From contig JANXUB010000133.1 in NCBI GenBank assembly GCA_025352105.1, positions 1-32,140 of the forward strand: a DNA stretch of 32,140 nt, given 5' to 3'. This document shows, in pieces, positions 1 to 7,633 of this stretch (positions are counted from its first letter, which is position 1; each line of letters starts with the position of its first letter). A program made the translations under genes and the position numbers. This DNA comes from Burkholderiales bacterium (GTDB lineage Bacteria; Pseudomonadota; Gammaproteobacteria; Burkholderiales; Casimicrobiaceae). Under the pieces are notes generated by a model. It was not told the DNA's origin, ran no database searches, and saw only the letters and a list, made by a program, of their open reading frames with translations.

Positions 1-220
1 GCACCCGGGTGGCCACCTTGTTCCCCAACCCCGAGAGCTGCTTGCGGCTGGTCAGCGCGCTCTTGTCCGAACAGGACGAGGAGTGGCTCAGCGGAAAAAT
101 CTATCTCACCATGAGACCGGAAAGCACACCGAAATAGTCAACCCAAAACCAACAACTTATCCACAACCCCGAAACCACGTAACGAAAGAAATTTCGCGAA
201 ATTACAGAAAATTTGTTGCT
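1..220 (+). mobile_element. Right end of an IS256-family insertion sequence
   Basis: The window opens inside an insertion sequence: a transposase tail ends at 137. It is followed by about 80 nt of AT-richer sequence containing a perfect 14-nt palindrome (190-203, AATTTCGCGAAATT) and an 'acagaaaattt' stretch of the kind found in IS256-type terminal repeats. The exact end is not visible because the left end lies outside the window. I place it near 205-222 because the neighbouring minus-strand gene stops looking like a natural protein there. The boundary is inferred. Confidence 0.55.
3..137 (+). CDS. IS256-family transposase, C-terminal fragment
   Basis: An open frame enters from the left edge and ends with TAG at 135-137, giving 44 residues. 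It reads TRVATLFPNPESCLRLVSAL followed by a Glu/Asp-rich stretch, then WLSGKIYL. This RVATLFPNP...CLRLVSALL...DEEW...G..YL tail is characteristic of IS256-family (Transposase_mut) DDE transposases. The catalytic DDE residues lie upstream, outside the window, so activity cannot be judged. The tail itself looks intact. Confidence 0.8.
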   Translation, partial: TRVATLFPNPESCLRLVSALLSEQDEEWLSGKIYLTMRPESTPK

Positions 221-431
221 TTATCATCTTTCCTGCGTAGAGTTGTGCTTTTTGTGTGTCTGCATACGCTGGCGTAGGTGCTGCGTCTTGCATCGGAATA
301 TACGTTCCAAGCATTACTGTGCCTTGTGCGGGTGCTTCTGTGATGACCGTTTCTCTTGCCAGGGAGGCAGTTGTCGCGCATAAAGAAATACCTATTAGCG
401 CGAATATCGCGGCTATCGGTGTTGATTTCAT
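138..431 (-). CDS. Small exported protein, 3' end probably replaced by the IS
   Basis: This is a 97-residue frame with a good ribosome binding site (AAGGAG at 440-445 in plus coordinates, about 8 nt before ATG 431). Residues 1-26 are a typical Sec signal peptide (MKSTPIAAIFALIGISLC...ASLA). The mature part begins RETVITEAPAQGTVMLGTYI and resembles no family I can name. From about residue 70 (after AGKMIKQQ) the sequence is read from what appears to be the IS256 end, and the stop codon abuts the transposase stop. The natural C-terminus is therefore probably lost. The start and signal peptide are well supported; the function is unknown. Confidence 0.6.
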   Translation of the reverse strand: MKSTPIAAIFALIGISLCATTASLARETVITEAPAQGTVMLGTYIPMQDAAPTPAYADTQKAQLYAGKMIKQQIFCNFAKFLSLRGFGVVDKLLVLG

Positions 432-637
432 TCCTAAGTCTCCTTGATGAACCGAGCAAAATACTCGCCGTTAAGGCTATCATCAAAAAATGACAATATC
501 ATTGTACATATGCAATTGTCCTAGAATAGGAAAATTCTTGGCCGATCTCTTGCATGAACTGGTTCGCGTTGACGTAAGGATTCAGTTTGCGCAGATCTCC
601 ATATAACCGAGCATACGTACGTCAACGCTCAGTTTAT
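432..637. other. Intergenic region with an inverted repeat
   Basis: No convincing gene is seen. A 6+6 inverted repeat with 17-nt spacing (GACAAT at 492-497, ATTGTC at 515-520) lies upstream of the small exported gene and could be an operator, but it is unsupported otherwise. On the minus strand a stop-to-stop fragment of about 40 codons (roughly 499-625) includes GDLRKLNPYVNANQFMQ. It has no start codon of its own and could be gene debris. Confidence 0.3.
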
Positions 638-808
638 TCATCGCTCAGGAGAGTTGCCTGTTGAATTGGCCGTTTCGTCGGTGGTGCTCGAAGCGTAGAA
701 CCTTTGTTCAAAATAGCGGTAAGCCAGCATCACAAGCCCGATGGTGGTGACAAACCAGACCAGCAACGCAATAATTTCGGTGGACGAATTTAGCAAGCCC
801 ACCTGCGG
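638..808 (-). pseudogene. Fossil C-terminus of a second acyltransferase-3 protein
   Basis: A minus-strand frame without an upstream start, ending with TGA at 638-640, reads VRPQVGLLNSSTEIIALLVW, then FVTTIGLVMLAYRYFEQRFY and a polar tail. One hydrophobic helix followed by AYRYFEQRFY is the usual end of acyltransferase-3 (OafA/YrhL-type) proteins. It matches in kind the end of the intact neighbour (ILARLFYTKVESRALALR) but lies in a different frame, just past that gene's stop. The likely reading is the remnant of a duplicated or recombined acyltransferase gene. A frameshifted extension of the neighbour is the alternative, but the neighbour already has a complete C-terminus. Confidence 0.5.
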
Positions 809-809
809 C

Positions 810-1952
810 CTAACGGAGTGCTAGGGCTCGGCTTTCGACTTTGGTATAGAAAAGACGAGCAAGTATAAAAACGACAAGCAGCCACAACCCTAGCCCAGCC
901 ACCAATGCATGCGGATCCCGCTCACGCATTCCTGGAAAGAATCGATCAAAAAGCAGCAGGAGCGGGAAGTGGCAGAGGTACATCGCGTACGACCACAGCG
1001 CGAACTGCGTGACCACGCGGACAAGCATTTGGCCCGTTTGCAGACGATGCATCATCGACGCACCGGGTAGCAACAGTGCAGTACCGAGACCGATGATCGT
1101 TAGCGCCAACGCACCACAGATAGCTGGCCAAAATGCTACCGTCGGTGCTAGGTATTGGTTCGTCCTAACCAAATAGCCAACGTAGGTGATAGCGAGCACG
1201 CATAACGCTGCTCCGAATAACGCGCAAAACCTCGCCGTCACCTTTGAGACGCCCCCCCGAACCCGAGCCGCTGTCAACACGCCGATGGCGATCGCGTCGA
1301 GTCGGAAGACGGTGAGTTTGCGCAAACCAGCGTCCCATTCGTAACCTTGCGTGACGCTCCACGCGGCTCGTACCACAGGTGACACTACAACCAAAATCAA
1401 CAACCAAAGGCGAAATCGCGCGCCCACGATGCCGGATTTGCCCTCGAACCGGAAACTCAGCGCGGCCGCAATCGCTGCGCTCAGGTAGAACCATTCCTCA
1501 ACCGCCAAACTCCAGCTCTCCGCGAAGAAAGTGCTGGCGGGTGGCGTGATGAGCGACTGGCTGAAAAACACGTAACTGCCGTTGGGCACGCGATCGTGGG
1601 CAAACCACCACGCGATGAACAGGTTGATTACCAGAAAAGTATAGTAACTCGGCAAAGTTCGCCACGCCCGACGCAGCCAGAACCGGCTCGCCGTCATGCG
1701 TCCTTCTGCGACCGCGAATAGGCCGGGCGCGATCAAAAATCCGCTGAGCACAAAAAATATTTCGACGCCTGTGGTCGCCAGCATCACGCCTGGCAGAACC
1801 AATGCCGGAATCGTTGCTGCCGCGTACATCATGCCGTGCGCGAGCACCACCATGATCGCCGCCGTCGCCCGCAATACATCAAGCCCGAACAGGCGCTCCG
1901 GTGCCACGCTGAGTCCGCTCACCGACGACGATCCCGCCACAGTCGCCACCAT
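810..1952 (-). CDS. Acyltransferase-3 family membrane protein (OafA/YrhL-like)
   Basis: This 380-residue polytopic membrane protein carries the acyltransferase-3 hallmarks: LFGLDVLRATAAIMVVLAHG near residues 22-41, the family's N-terminal R..A...V...H motif with the presumed catalytic His, then GVEIFFVLSGFLI and a SWSLAVEEWFYL segment near residues 145-156. About ten hydrophobic segments and a final LFYTKVESRALALR end are as expected. Members move acetyl or other acyl groups onto sugars of lipopolysaccharide, exopolysaccharide or antibiotics at the inner membrane. The ATG at 1952 overlaps the end of the upstream hydroxylase gene by 34 nt, suggesting one transcript. No strong ribosome site is visible. 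The family is clear; the substrate is unknown. Confidence 0.88.
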   Translation of the reverse strand: MVATVAGSSSVSGLSVAPERLFGLDVLRATAAIMVVLAHGMMYAAATIPALVLPGVMLATTGVEIFFVLSGFLIAPGLFAVAEGRMTASRFWLRRAWRTLPSYYTFLVINLFIAWWFAHDRVPNGSYVFFSQSLITPPASTFFAESWSLAVEEWFYLSAAIAAALSFRFEGKSGIVGARFRLWLLILVVVSPVVRAAWSVTQGYEWDAGLRKLTVFRLDAIAIGVLTAARVRGGVSKVTARFCALFGAALCVLAITYVGYLVRTNQYLAPTVAFWPAICGALALTIIGLGTALLLPGASMMHRLQTGQMLVRVVTQFALWSYAMYLCHFPLLLLFDRFFPGMRERDPHALVAGLGLWLLVVFILARLFYTKVESRALALR

Positions 1953-2731
1953 TCAGCAAATGGTGCTGTCAACGCTTCACTCGCCGACGAGTGCGGCTCG
2001 CCATCATGCTGGGTCAAGCCAGTCGTCGGAAACTCGTTTACTTTGGGATGATACGCGGTACGGAACAGATAGTCCCAAATCGGGAAGAATGAGCCGAAAT
2101 TGCGATTCCAGTGCTGCGGCTCAATCGAGTGATGCACGCGGTGATATTGCGGCCCCATGATCAGACGGCCGACTCCGCCCAATGACAAGCGCACGTTCAA
2201 GTGAATGAAAAACGGCCACGCGGCGAACAGGGTGCCAATCATCGCGAACCGCGTTGGCTCCACTTGCAGCACGAAAGCGAGCGGTAACAGCACCACCAGC
2301 GGTCGCAGCGTTTCCTCCAGCCAGTGGTGTCGCGCAGCTGAGGTGACGTTCAGAGCGCGCTCGCTGTGATGCAGTCGATGGATCGCCCATAACGGCGACC
2401 AGGTGTGTTGCGCACGATGCCACCAGTAATAGAAAAAGTCGTAAACCAGCGCAAAAAATAGTGTCTGTGCAAGTGCGCCAAGGAACGTCTGCCCCCAGCT
2501 CACATGCAGCAACGCGACGCCGGTTGAGGGAAGCCAATGCGTTAATAAGGGTGCCAGCACGACGAGCGAAATCAGATACACCGGCAGGTAAGCGATGTTG
2601 AAAAGAATGCGTCGCGCGGGCTGTCGCGGCTCGGCGGGTTTAAGCCATTCGAGCACTAGGCCGACGCCGGTAAAAATGGCAATTACCAGCATAGGCAATA
2701 TGGCAGCGAGGATTTCGTGTATCAGTTCCAT
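1919..2731 (-). CDS. Sterol desaturase / fatty acid hydroxylase family protein
   Basis: This 270-residue integral membrane protein has about four hydrophobic segments. Its histidine clusters are those of the fatty-acid-hydroxylase superfamily (di-iron): WWHRAQH near residues 101-107, IHRLHHS near 116-122, HHWLEE near 132-137 and HRVHHS near 197-202. Such enzymes hydroxylate or desaturate membrane-bound lipids using O2. The product and substrate cannot be deduced. It is the first gene of a minus-strand pair with the acyltransferase. The plus-strand membrane protein gene starts 111 nt away, so the gap 2732-2842 should hold divergent promoters, though no clear -35/-10 pair was seen. Confidence 0.87.
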   Translation of the reverse strand: MELIHEILAAILPMLVIAIFTGVGLVLEWLKPAEPRQPARRILFNIAYLPVYLISLVVLAPLLTHWLPSTGVALLHVSWGQTFLGALAQTLFFALVYDFFYYWWHRAQHTWSPLWAIHRLHHSERALNVTSAARHHWLEETLRPLVVLLPLAFVLQVEPTRFAMIGTLFAAWPFFIHLNVRLSLGGVGRLIMGPQYHRVHHSIEPQHWNRNFGSFFPIWDYLFRTAYHPKVNEFPTTGLTQHDGEPHSSASEALTAPFAEWWRLWRDRRR

Positions 2732-2842
2732 CGTCCCGATGGTGGAAAATCTGGAGTGTCGACCACGACGACTGCGGTAGTTGCAAGTGGTTGCATGAAG
2801 GACTTATGTTACCTGCCCTTGTGTTGAACGCGGTGTTAGCTC

Positions 2843-4462
2843 GTGAGTGAACCGCGCGCGAGGGATGGGCGCGATTGGTGGGTGCTGGCGGCGCTGCTGG
2901 CAGTGACTGGGTGGGCATTGCTGCCTTCGCTGCATGGCGAATTTGTCACCGATGATTACGTGTTTCTGACGACGTCGCGCATGGTTGATGCGCCGTGGCA
3001 AGCGTTCTGGCAACGGCATTTTTACGAGCCGCTGTATTTTCGTCCGATGGGACTCGTTGTGTGGTGGTTGACCGAGCGATGCTTCGGGCTCAATTACGCA
3101 TGGCACGCTGCCTTCAATGCGGCGGTGCATCTGACCAACGTCGCTTTGCTGTGGGTGCTTTTGCGCCGATTTACATCCGGCGTCGTGGCGCAGGTGATCG
3201 GCGTCAGCTGGTTTGCGCTGGGGCCGTTGAGCTTCCCGGCGGTGTTGTGGCTGTCGGATCGGTTTGACTTATTGGCTGTGCTTTTTTTGCTGGTCTTGTT
3301 GCTGGCGGCTTCGTCTGCCGGACGGACGGCGCGAACGGTGGCCGTATTTTTGGCCGCACTGGCCGCGTGCTGGAGCAAGGAATGGGCGGTTGCTGGATGT
3401 TTTGCCGTGATGTTGAGGTTGGCGTGGATCGGTTGGCGTGCGCGCGGCGGTCGATTTGCGATGGCTGCATGCGCTCTGTTCGCGGCGATGGCTGTTGCGT
3501 GGGTGGTGCGAATTTTGGTGCTCGACCGTACGGCGACTTCGCTCGTGGCGAGCGCGCTGAACGTTGGCGGCTTGAGTGCGGGCGTGTCGACTTGGGCAAT
3601 GGCGGGCGGACGCATTGCGGGGGCGCTCGGCACGGGTTGGCCGGCGGGGATTTTTGCCGTCGTGTGCATGTGTTCGCTGGTTTCATCTGCATGGAAAGGA
3701 GCGACCGGCCGACGATCATTGCTCCTGATCACGCTCGTGGCGGCACTGCTCGTTGCAATCAGTCTGCCGCAAACACTGACAGTGAGCGGCTACATTGGCT
3801 TGATCGACGCTGGGATTTTCGGTGCGGCGACGACGGCGCGATTTTTCTACGGACCAATGGCAGCACTGGGTGCAATCGCCGCCATTACGCTTTCGGGGAT
3901 TGGCTGGAGCAGCCAAATTCGTTGGTTTGCATTTGCTGTGTGTGGGGCTTGCGCTTTGGCGTTTGCGGTCAAAGCCAATCTCGCCGCAATTCGATTTTCA
4001 GCTTGGACTAACCAGGAAATCGCACCTTTTTCTAGTGCAGCGGCTGCGACAACAGATGCGATTGCCAAAGGCGGAAGCGAGCCGTGCGTCGTAGTTTTTT
4101 TTGGAACGCAAACCCAACATCCGTACTTCCGCATGTTCTCAGACGTCACTGTCAAGGCGCGCACTACATCGCCCAACAGAACGTGGGCATGTCACGTTAT
4201 GACCGAAAGCACGCCGTGGTTGTTCGCGTTTCCGTCGAGTGTTCAGCCTGCCAATTTAGCGTTGCGTGAAGTTCCTTACATCGGCAATCAGCCCAAACGA
4301 GATTTACTTTGGAGCGGTATCCGCTATCGTTATCGATTGCCCGTGAGCGACTTAACCATGCTGCCAAACGCGCGCTTTTTTGACTGGCAAACAGATCGCT
4401 TTGTCGATGTGACAGACGCGGTTCGCTCGGGTGCGCGGGAGGCGGGCTCGAAAGATTGGTAG
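2843..4462 (+). CDS. Polytopic membrane protein, possibly glycosyltransferase-like
   Basis: This 539-residue protein begins with GTG at 2843; a stop codon lies 6 nt upstream in frame, so this is the earliest possible start. It has about ten transmembrane segments, then a soluble C-terminal part from about residue 385. A short loop after the first helix reads LHGEFVTDDYVFL, an acidic Asp pair like that in GT-C (PMT/ArnT-like) glycosyltransferases, and is followed by an aromatic-rich periplasmic stretch (RHFYEPLYFRPMG). This arrangement is common in O-glycan mannosyltransferase-like proteins, but the match is only by architecture. It is transcribed away from the hydroxylase gene, and its stop codon directly abuts a parS site. 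The exact function is not recognised. Confidence 0.75.
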   Translation: MSEPRARDGRDWWVLAALLAVTGWALLPSLHGEFVTDDYVFLTTSRMVDAPWQAFWQRHFYEPLYFRPMGLVVWWLTERCFGLNYAWHAAFNAAVHLTNVALLWVLLRRFTSGVVAQVIGVSWFALGPLSFPAVLWLSDRFDLLAVLFLLVLLLAASSAGRTARTVAVFLAALAACWSKEWAVAGCFAVMLRLAWIGWRARGGRFAMAACALFAAMAVAWVVRILVLDRTATSLVASALNVGGLSAGVSTWAMAGGRIAGALGTGWPAGIFAVVCMCSLVSSAWKGATGRRSLLLITLVAALLVAISLPQTLTVSGYIGLIDAGIFGAATTARFFYGPMAALGAIAAITLSGIGWSSQIRWFAFAVCGACALAFAVKANLAAIRFSAWTNQEIAPFSSAAAATTDAIAKGGSEPCVVVFFGTQTQHPYFRMFSDVTVKARTTSPNRTWACHVMTESTPWLFAFPSSVQPANLALREVPYIGNQPKRDLLWSGIRYRYRLPVSDLTMLPNARFFDWQTDRFVDVTDAVRSGAREAGSKDW

Positions 4463-4478
4463 TGTTTCACGTGAAACA
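4463..4478. other. parS: parS site 1 (ParB binding centromere)
   Basis: TGTTTCACGTGAAACA is a perfect 16-nt palindrome identical to the bacterial chromosomal parS consensus. It starts at the base after the TAG of the upstream gene. The cognate parA and parB genes are in the same window, about 4.3 and 5.7 kb downstream. Confidence 0.93.
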
Positions 4479-4490
4479 TTTCGTACCCAT

Positions 4491-4633
4491 AAGGCACGAA
4501 GTGGTCCATTGACCTTAACCAAAGGAGCGATACCTCCTGCCGGTAGCGCAAGCACAAGTCAGGTGCCGGAATGCACGAAGTGGTCGAGTGGCTTGAACCA
4601 AAGGTCAAATACCTCCTGCCGATAGCACAAGCA
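4491..4633 (+). repeat. Imperfect 64-nt direct repeat between parS1 and parS2
   Basis: Two copies, 4491-4554 and 4570-4633, align without gaps at about 80% identity (offset 79 nt). They share the blocks GCACGAAGTGGTC, ACCAAAGG and ATACCTCCTGCCG. No start codon or ribosome site suggests a conserved peptide. The position between two parS sites and upstream of mnmG suggests either a local duplication or a binding or structural element. Its function is unknown. Confidence 0.7.
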
Positions 4634-4680
4634 AGTTGGTGTGTTGCGCCGGTTGGTAATCGATCCAGCAAATCCCTCGG

Positions 4681-4686
4681 TAGAAT
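4681..4686 (+). promoter_or_regulatory. Possible -10 box for mnmG
   Basis: TAGAAT lies 56 nt before the preferred ATG of mnmG and 20 nt before the alternative ATG. No good -35 hexamer is visible at the right distance (TTGGTA at 4653-4658 is 22 nt away), so this is only a candidate. Confidence 0.25.
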
Positions 4687-4707
4687 ACATCCTCCTTTTC
4701 TGGCGAA

Positions 4708-4723
4708 TGTTTCACGTGAAACG
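4708..4723. other. parS: parS site 2, at the 5' end of mnmG
   Basis: TGTTTCACGTGAAACG matches the parS palindrome at 15 of 16 positions. It overlaps a possible ATG of mnmG (4707), where it would encode the peptide MFHVKR, and it lies just before the preferred start at 4743. ParB bound here would cover the mnmG translation start region. Confidence 0.88.
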
Positions 4724-4742
4724 TCTGTCGCAACACCCAAAA

Positions 4743-6779
4743 ATGATTTTTCCCGACCGTTTTGATGTGATCGTCGTCGGCGGCGGCCATGCTGGTAGCG
4801 AGGCCGCACTGGCGGCTGCGCGTGCGGGGGCGAAGACGTTGCTGTTGACGCACAGCATCGAAACCTTGGGCCAGATGAGCTGCAATCCGTCTATCGGCGG
4901 TATCGGCAAGGGACATCTGGTCAAGGAAGTGGACGCACTCGGCGGTGCGATGGCGATTGCCACGGACGAAGCGGGCATCCAATTCCGCATCCTGAATTCG
5001 TCAAAAGGCCCGGCGGTCCGGGCGACGAGGGCGCAGGCGGATCGAGTTTTGTACCGCGCGGCGATTCGTCGGCGCATCGAAATGCAGCCCAACCTGACGT
5101 TGTTTCAGCAGCCCGTGGATGACGTGATGGTGGTTGGCCCGAGTCACGGCGCGGGTTCCCCGCGGGTGACAGGCATTAAAACCCAGATGGGTTTGGTCTT
5201 TGAAAGCGAAACCGTTGTGCTCACGGCGGGTACTTTTCTCTCCGGGCTGATCCACATCGGCCTGCAAAACTATACAGCGGGCAGGGCGGGCGATCCGGCA
5301 GCGTCGACGCTCGGTGCGCGCCTGAAAGAAATGAAGCTGCCGCAGGGTCGCCTCAAAACGGGTACGCCGCCGCGCATCGACGGCAAAACCATTGATTATT
5401 CAAAAGTCGGCGTTCAACCCGGAGACGATCCCGCGCCCGTGTTCAGTTTTATGGGTAACCGCGCGATGCATCCGCAACAGATGCCGTGCTGGATCACGCA
5501 TACGAACGAGCGGACGCACGAGATTGTTCGTTCCGGGCTTGATCGCAGTCCCATGTTTACGGGCGTGATCGAGGGCGTTGGGCCGCGCTATTGCCCGAGT
5601 ATCGAAGACAAGATTCACCGGTTTGCCGACAAGACAAGTCATCAGATCTTCCTTGAGCCTGAGGGCCTGACGACACAGGAAATCTATCCAGCGGGCATCT
5701 CAACTAGCCTGCCATTTGACATTCAGCTCGCGATGATTCGCAGCATGAACGGGCTGGAGGCTGCGCACATCCTGCGGCCGGGGTACGCGATTGAGTACGA
5801 CTACTTCGATCCCCGCCAGCTCAAGCAGACGCTCGAAACCAAGTATCTGGAGGGTCTTTTCATGGCCGGACAGATCAATGGCACGACCGGGTATGAAGAG
5901 GCAGCAGCGCAGGGGCTGCTCGCGGGCGTGAACGCGGCGCTCAAATCCAAAGGCAAAGACGGGTGGTGTCCGCGTCGAGACGAAGCCTATCTGGGCGTAC
6001 TCGTTGATGATCTGACGACGCAAGGCGTGACCGAACCGTATCGCATGTTCACGAGTCGTGCCGAATACCGGCTGCAATTGCGCGAAGACAATGCCGATAT
6101 GCGTTTGACGGAGCAGGGCCGTGCGTTGGGCTTGGTGGATGACGTCCGCTGGGATGCATTCAACCGTAAGCGCGATGCTGTTTCACGTGAAACAGAACGC
6201 CTGAAATCGACGTGGGTGAATCCGGCTTTGCTTTCCAATGAGCGTGCAACCGAATTGCTCGGAACTACGATTGAGCGGGAATATAGTTTGTTTGATTTGT
6301 TGCGGCGACCGGGGGTGACGTTTGCGGCGGTCGATGAATTGCGCTCGGAGTTAGGTTTGAAAGCCAAGTCGGATTCGGCCCCCTCTCCCCTGGCGGGAGA
6401 GGGTTGGGGAGAGGGGGGCGTTGCCACGCCGAACCGGGTCGATTCTCCATTCCAAACCACCCCTCACCCTAACCCTCTCCCGCAAGGGGAGAGGGGACAG
6501 ATCGAGGAACAAGTCGAAATCACCGCCAAATACGCTGGCTACATCGACCGCCAGCAGGACGAAATTGATCGCCAGTCGGCCAACGAAAATATGCGGCTGT
6601 CGGCGGACATCGATTACTCTCAGGTGCGTGGCCTGTCGAAAGAAGTGCAAATCAAGCTCGCCGCGCAGCGTCCCGAGACGCTCGGGCAGGCGGGCCGAAT
6701 CTCTGGCGTTACGCCTGCCGCGATCTCGCTGCTGCTCGTCCATCTGAAAAAAGGTCGGCTGGCGGAGCTGGTGGCGTGA
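4743..6779 (+). CDS. mnmG: tRNA uridine-5-carboxymethylaminomethyl modification enzyme MnmG (GidA)
   Basis: MnmG is the FAD protein that, with MnmE, makes the cmnm5 modification on the wobble uridine of certain tRNAs. The chosen ATG gives [20 protein letters not shown], as in the family: the GGGHAG dinucleotide motif falls at residues 13-18 and [20 protein letters not shown] follows. The C-terminal helical domain ([14 protein letters not shown]...) that contacts tRNA and MnmE is present. ATG 4707 and GTG 4641 are in-frame alternatives. The 678 residues exceed the usual 630-640, and the excess is explained by a palindromic repeat translated in frame at about residues 546-585. Two parS sites touch the gene (4708 and 6179). 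rsmG follows after 61 nt, the usual gidAB order. Confidence 0.95.
   Translation: MIFPDRFDVIVVGGGHAGSEAALAAARAGAKTLLLTHSIETLGQMSCNPSIGGIGKGHLVKEVDALGGAMAIATDEAGIQFRILNSSKGPAVRATRAQADRVLYRAAIRRRIEMQPNLTLFQQPVDDVMVVGPSHGAGSPRVTGIKTQMGLVFESETVVLTAGTFLSGLIHIGLQNYTAGRAGDPAASTLGARLKEMKLPQGRLKTGTPPRIDGKTIDYSKVGVQPGDDPAPVFSFMGNRAMHPQQMPCWITHTNERTHEIVRSGLDRSPMFTGVIEGVGPRYCPSIEDKIHRFADKTSHQIFLEPEGLTTQEIYPAGISTSLPFDIQLAMIRSMNGLEAAHILRPGYAIEYDYFDPRQLKQTLETKYLEGLFMAGQINGTTGYEEAAAQGLLAGVNAALKSKGKDGWCPRRDEAYLGVLVDDLTTQGVTEPYRMFTSRAEYRLQLREDNADMRLTEQGRALGLVDDVRWDAFNRKRDAVSRETERLKSTWVNPALLSNERATELLGTTIEREYSLFDLLRRPGVTFAAVDELRSELGLKAKSDSAPSPLAGEGWGEGGVATPNRVDSPFQTTPHPNPLPQGERGQIEEQVEITAKYAGYIDRQQDEIDRQSANENMRLSADIDYSQVRGLSKEVQIKLAAQRPETLGQAGRISGVTPAAISLLLVHLKKGRLAELVA
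6179..6194. other. parS: parS site 3, inside mnmG
   Basis: TGTTTCACGTGAAACA is a perfect parS palindrome embedded in the mnmG reading frame, where it encodes part of AVSRETERL. It is identical to parS1. An intragenic parS in gidA-linked par loci is consistent with a ParB loading cluster near the replication origin. Confidence 0.92.
6380..6496 (+). repeat. REP-like long palindrome translated inside mnmG
   Basis: Two inverted arms, about 6380-6416 and 6460-6496, are near-perfect reverse complements of each other (core CCCTCTCCCC and GGGAGAGGGTT) separated by about 43 nt. They could fold into a long hairpin. In the mnmG frame the element reads [11 protein letters not shown] ... [12 protein letters not shown], a peptide familiar from many bacterial proteins as a translated intergenic repeat. 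It adds about 40 residues between conserved parts of MnmG without breaking the frame. Confidence 0.85.
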
Positions 6780-6798
6780 TCCGCTTTTTACCGTCCAA

Positions 6799-6825
6799 CC
6801 TCGATTCCGCTGCGCTTCATCGAGG
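6799..6825. repeat. Small palindrome between mnmG and rsmG
   Basis: CCTCGAT at 6799-6805 pairs with ATCGAGG at 6819-6825 around a 13-nt loop. No T-tract follows, so it is not a standard terminator. It resembles short dispersed intergenic palindromes found in many proteobacteria. Confidence 0.5.
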
Positions 6826-6840
6826 CTACGGTGATCGCAC

Positions 6841-7620
6841 ATGAATGAAAACAAAACCGGCGCCCGCCCAAGCGTGCGCCCCGGCATCAACCCACAAGGC
6901 CAAGGCATGACCACTTCCGCAGGGCTCCGGCCCGTGATCGACCGTCCGCTCAAGCGCGACCAGATCGAATTTACCCCTGAGCTACGCGCCGAACTGCGCG
7001 CCACGCTCGACGCGGCGCTCACCGAAATGCACATCAAGGCGAACGACAAGCAGAAAAACCAGCTTGTCGAATCACTCGCATTTCTTTCCGAATGGAATGC
7101 TGTGATCAATCTCACGGCCATTCGCGAGCCGCAGGCGATGCTCATTCAGCACATTCTCGACTCCGCCTCGATCCTCCATTTCATCCCGAAAGAGGCAACG
7201 ACGCTGCTCGACGTGGGTTCCGGTGGCGGCTTCCCGGCGCTGCCAATCGCCGTGCTTCGCCCTGATCTTGAGGTCGTCAGCATTGATTCAGTCCGCAAAA
7301 AGACGGACTATGTGAACAAAGCCGCCGAAGCTTTGGCCATCGGAAATCTGTCCGCCGTTCACGCGCGCGTTCAGGATCACCCGGTCACTTACGACGTGGT
7401 GATCAGCCGTGCCTACGCATCGCTGCGCGATTTTGTGATCTCCGCACAAGCGTGCGTCTCGCCGGACGACGACGCGCTCGTGCTTGCGATGAAAGGCAAG
7501 TTCCCGTCTGACGAGGTCGCCGAACTCGCCGGAAGCGGTTGGGTCGTGGATCGTAAGCGGGCGCTCACTGTGCCGCATCTTGAGGCTGAACGGTGCTTGC
7601 TTTGGTTGGAGCGGGCGTAG
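6841..7620 (+). CDS. rsmG: 16S rRNA (guanine-N7) methyltransferase RsmG (GidB)
   Basis: RsmG methylates G527 of 16S rRNA using S-adenosylmethionine. The core shows NQLVESLAFLSEWNAVINLT, then HILDSAS and the SAM-binding loop LLDVGSGGGFPALPIAVLRP (about residues 121-140), followed by SIDSVRKK and VISRAYASL as in the family. The annotated protein is 259 residues, about 45 longer than usual. The excess is an N-terminal extension, so the in-frame ATG at 6907 (MTTSAGLRP) or another internal start may be the real one. It lies directly behind mnmG and upstream of a lysE-parA-parB cluster. Assignment is confident; the start is uncertain. Confidence 0.94.
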   Translation: MNENKTGARPSVRPGINPQGQGMTTSAGLRPVIDRPLKRDQIEFTPELRAELRATLDAALTEMHIKANDKQKNQLVESLAFLSEWNAVINLTAIREPQAMLIQHILDSASILHFIPKEATTLLDVGSGGGFPALPIAVLRPDLEVVSIDSVRKKTDYVNKAAEALAIGNLSAVHARVQDHPVTYDVVISRAYASLRDFVISAQACVSPDDDALVLAMKGKFPSDEVAELAGSGWVVDRKRALTVPHLEAERCLLWLERA

Positions 7621-7633
7621 ATGTCAGGCCTAA

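Noticed and set aside
157-165. Perfect DnaA box TTATCCACA
   Set aside because: It is a single box inside the probable IS256 end, with no cluster of other boxes or AT-rich unwinding region, so it does not indicate oriC.
492-520. Inverted repeat GACAAT-N17-ATTGTC as an operator
   Set aside because: Only six base pairs per arm and no second copy, so it is too weak to call as a separate feature.
499-625. Minus-strand fragment reading GDLRKLNPYVNANQFMQ
   Set aside because: No start codon, no recognisable family and only about 40 codons between stops. It may be debris, so it is mentioned only in the intergenic entry.
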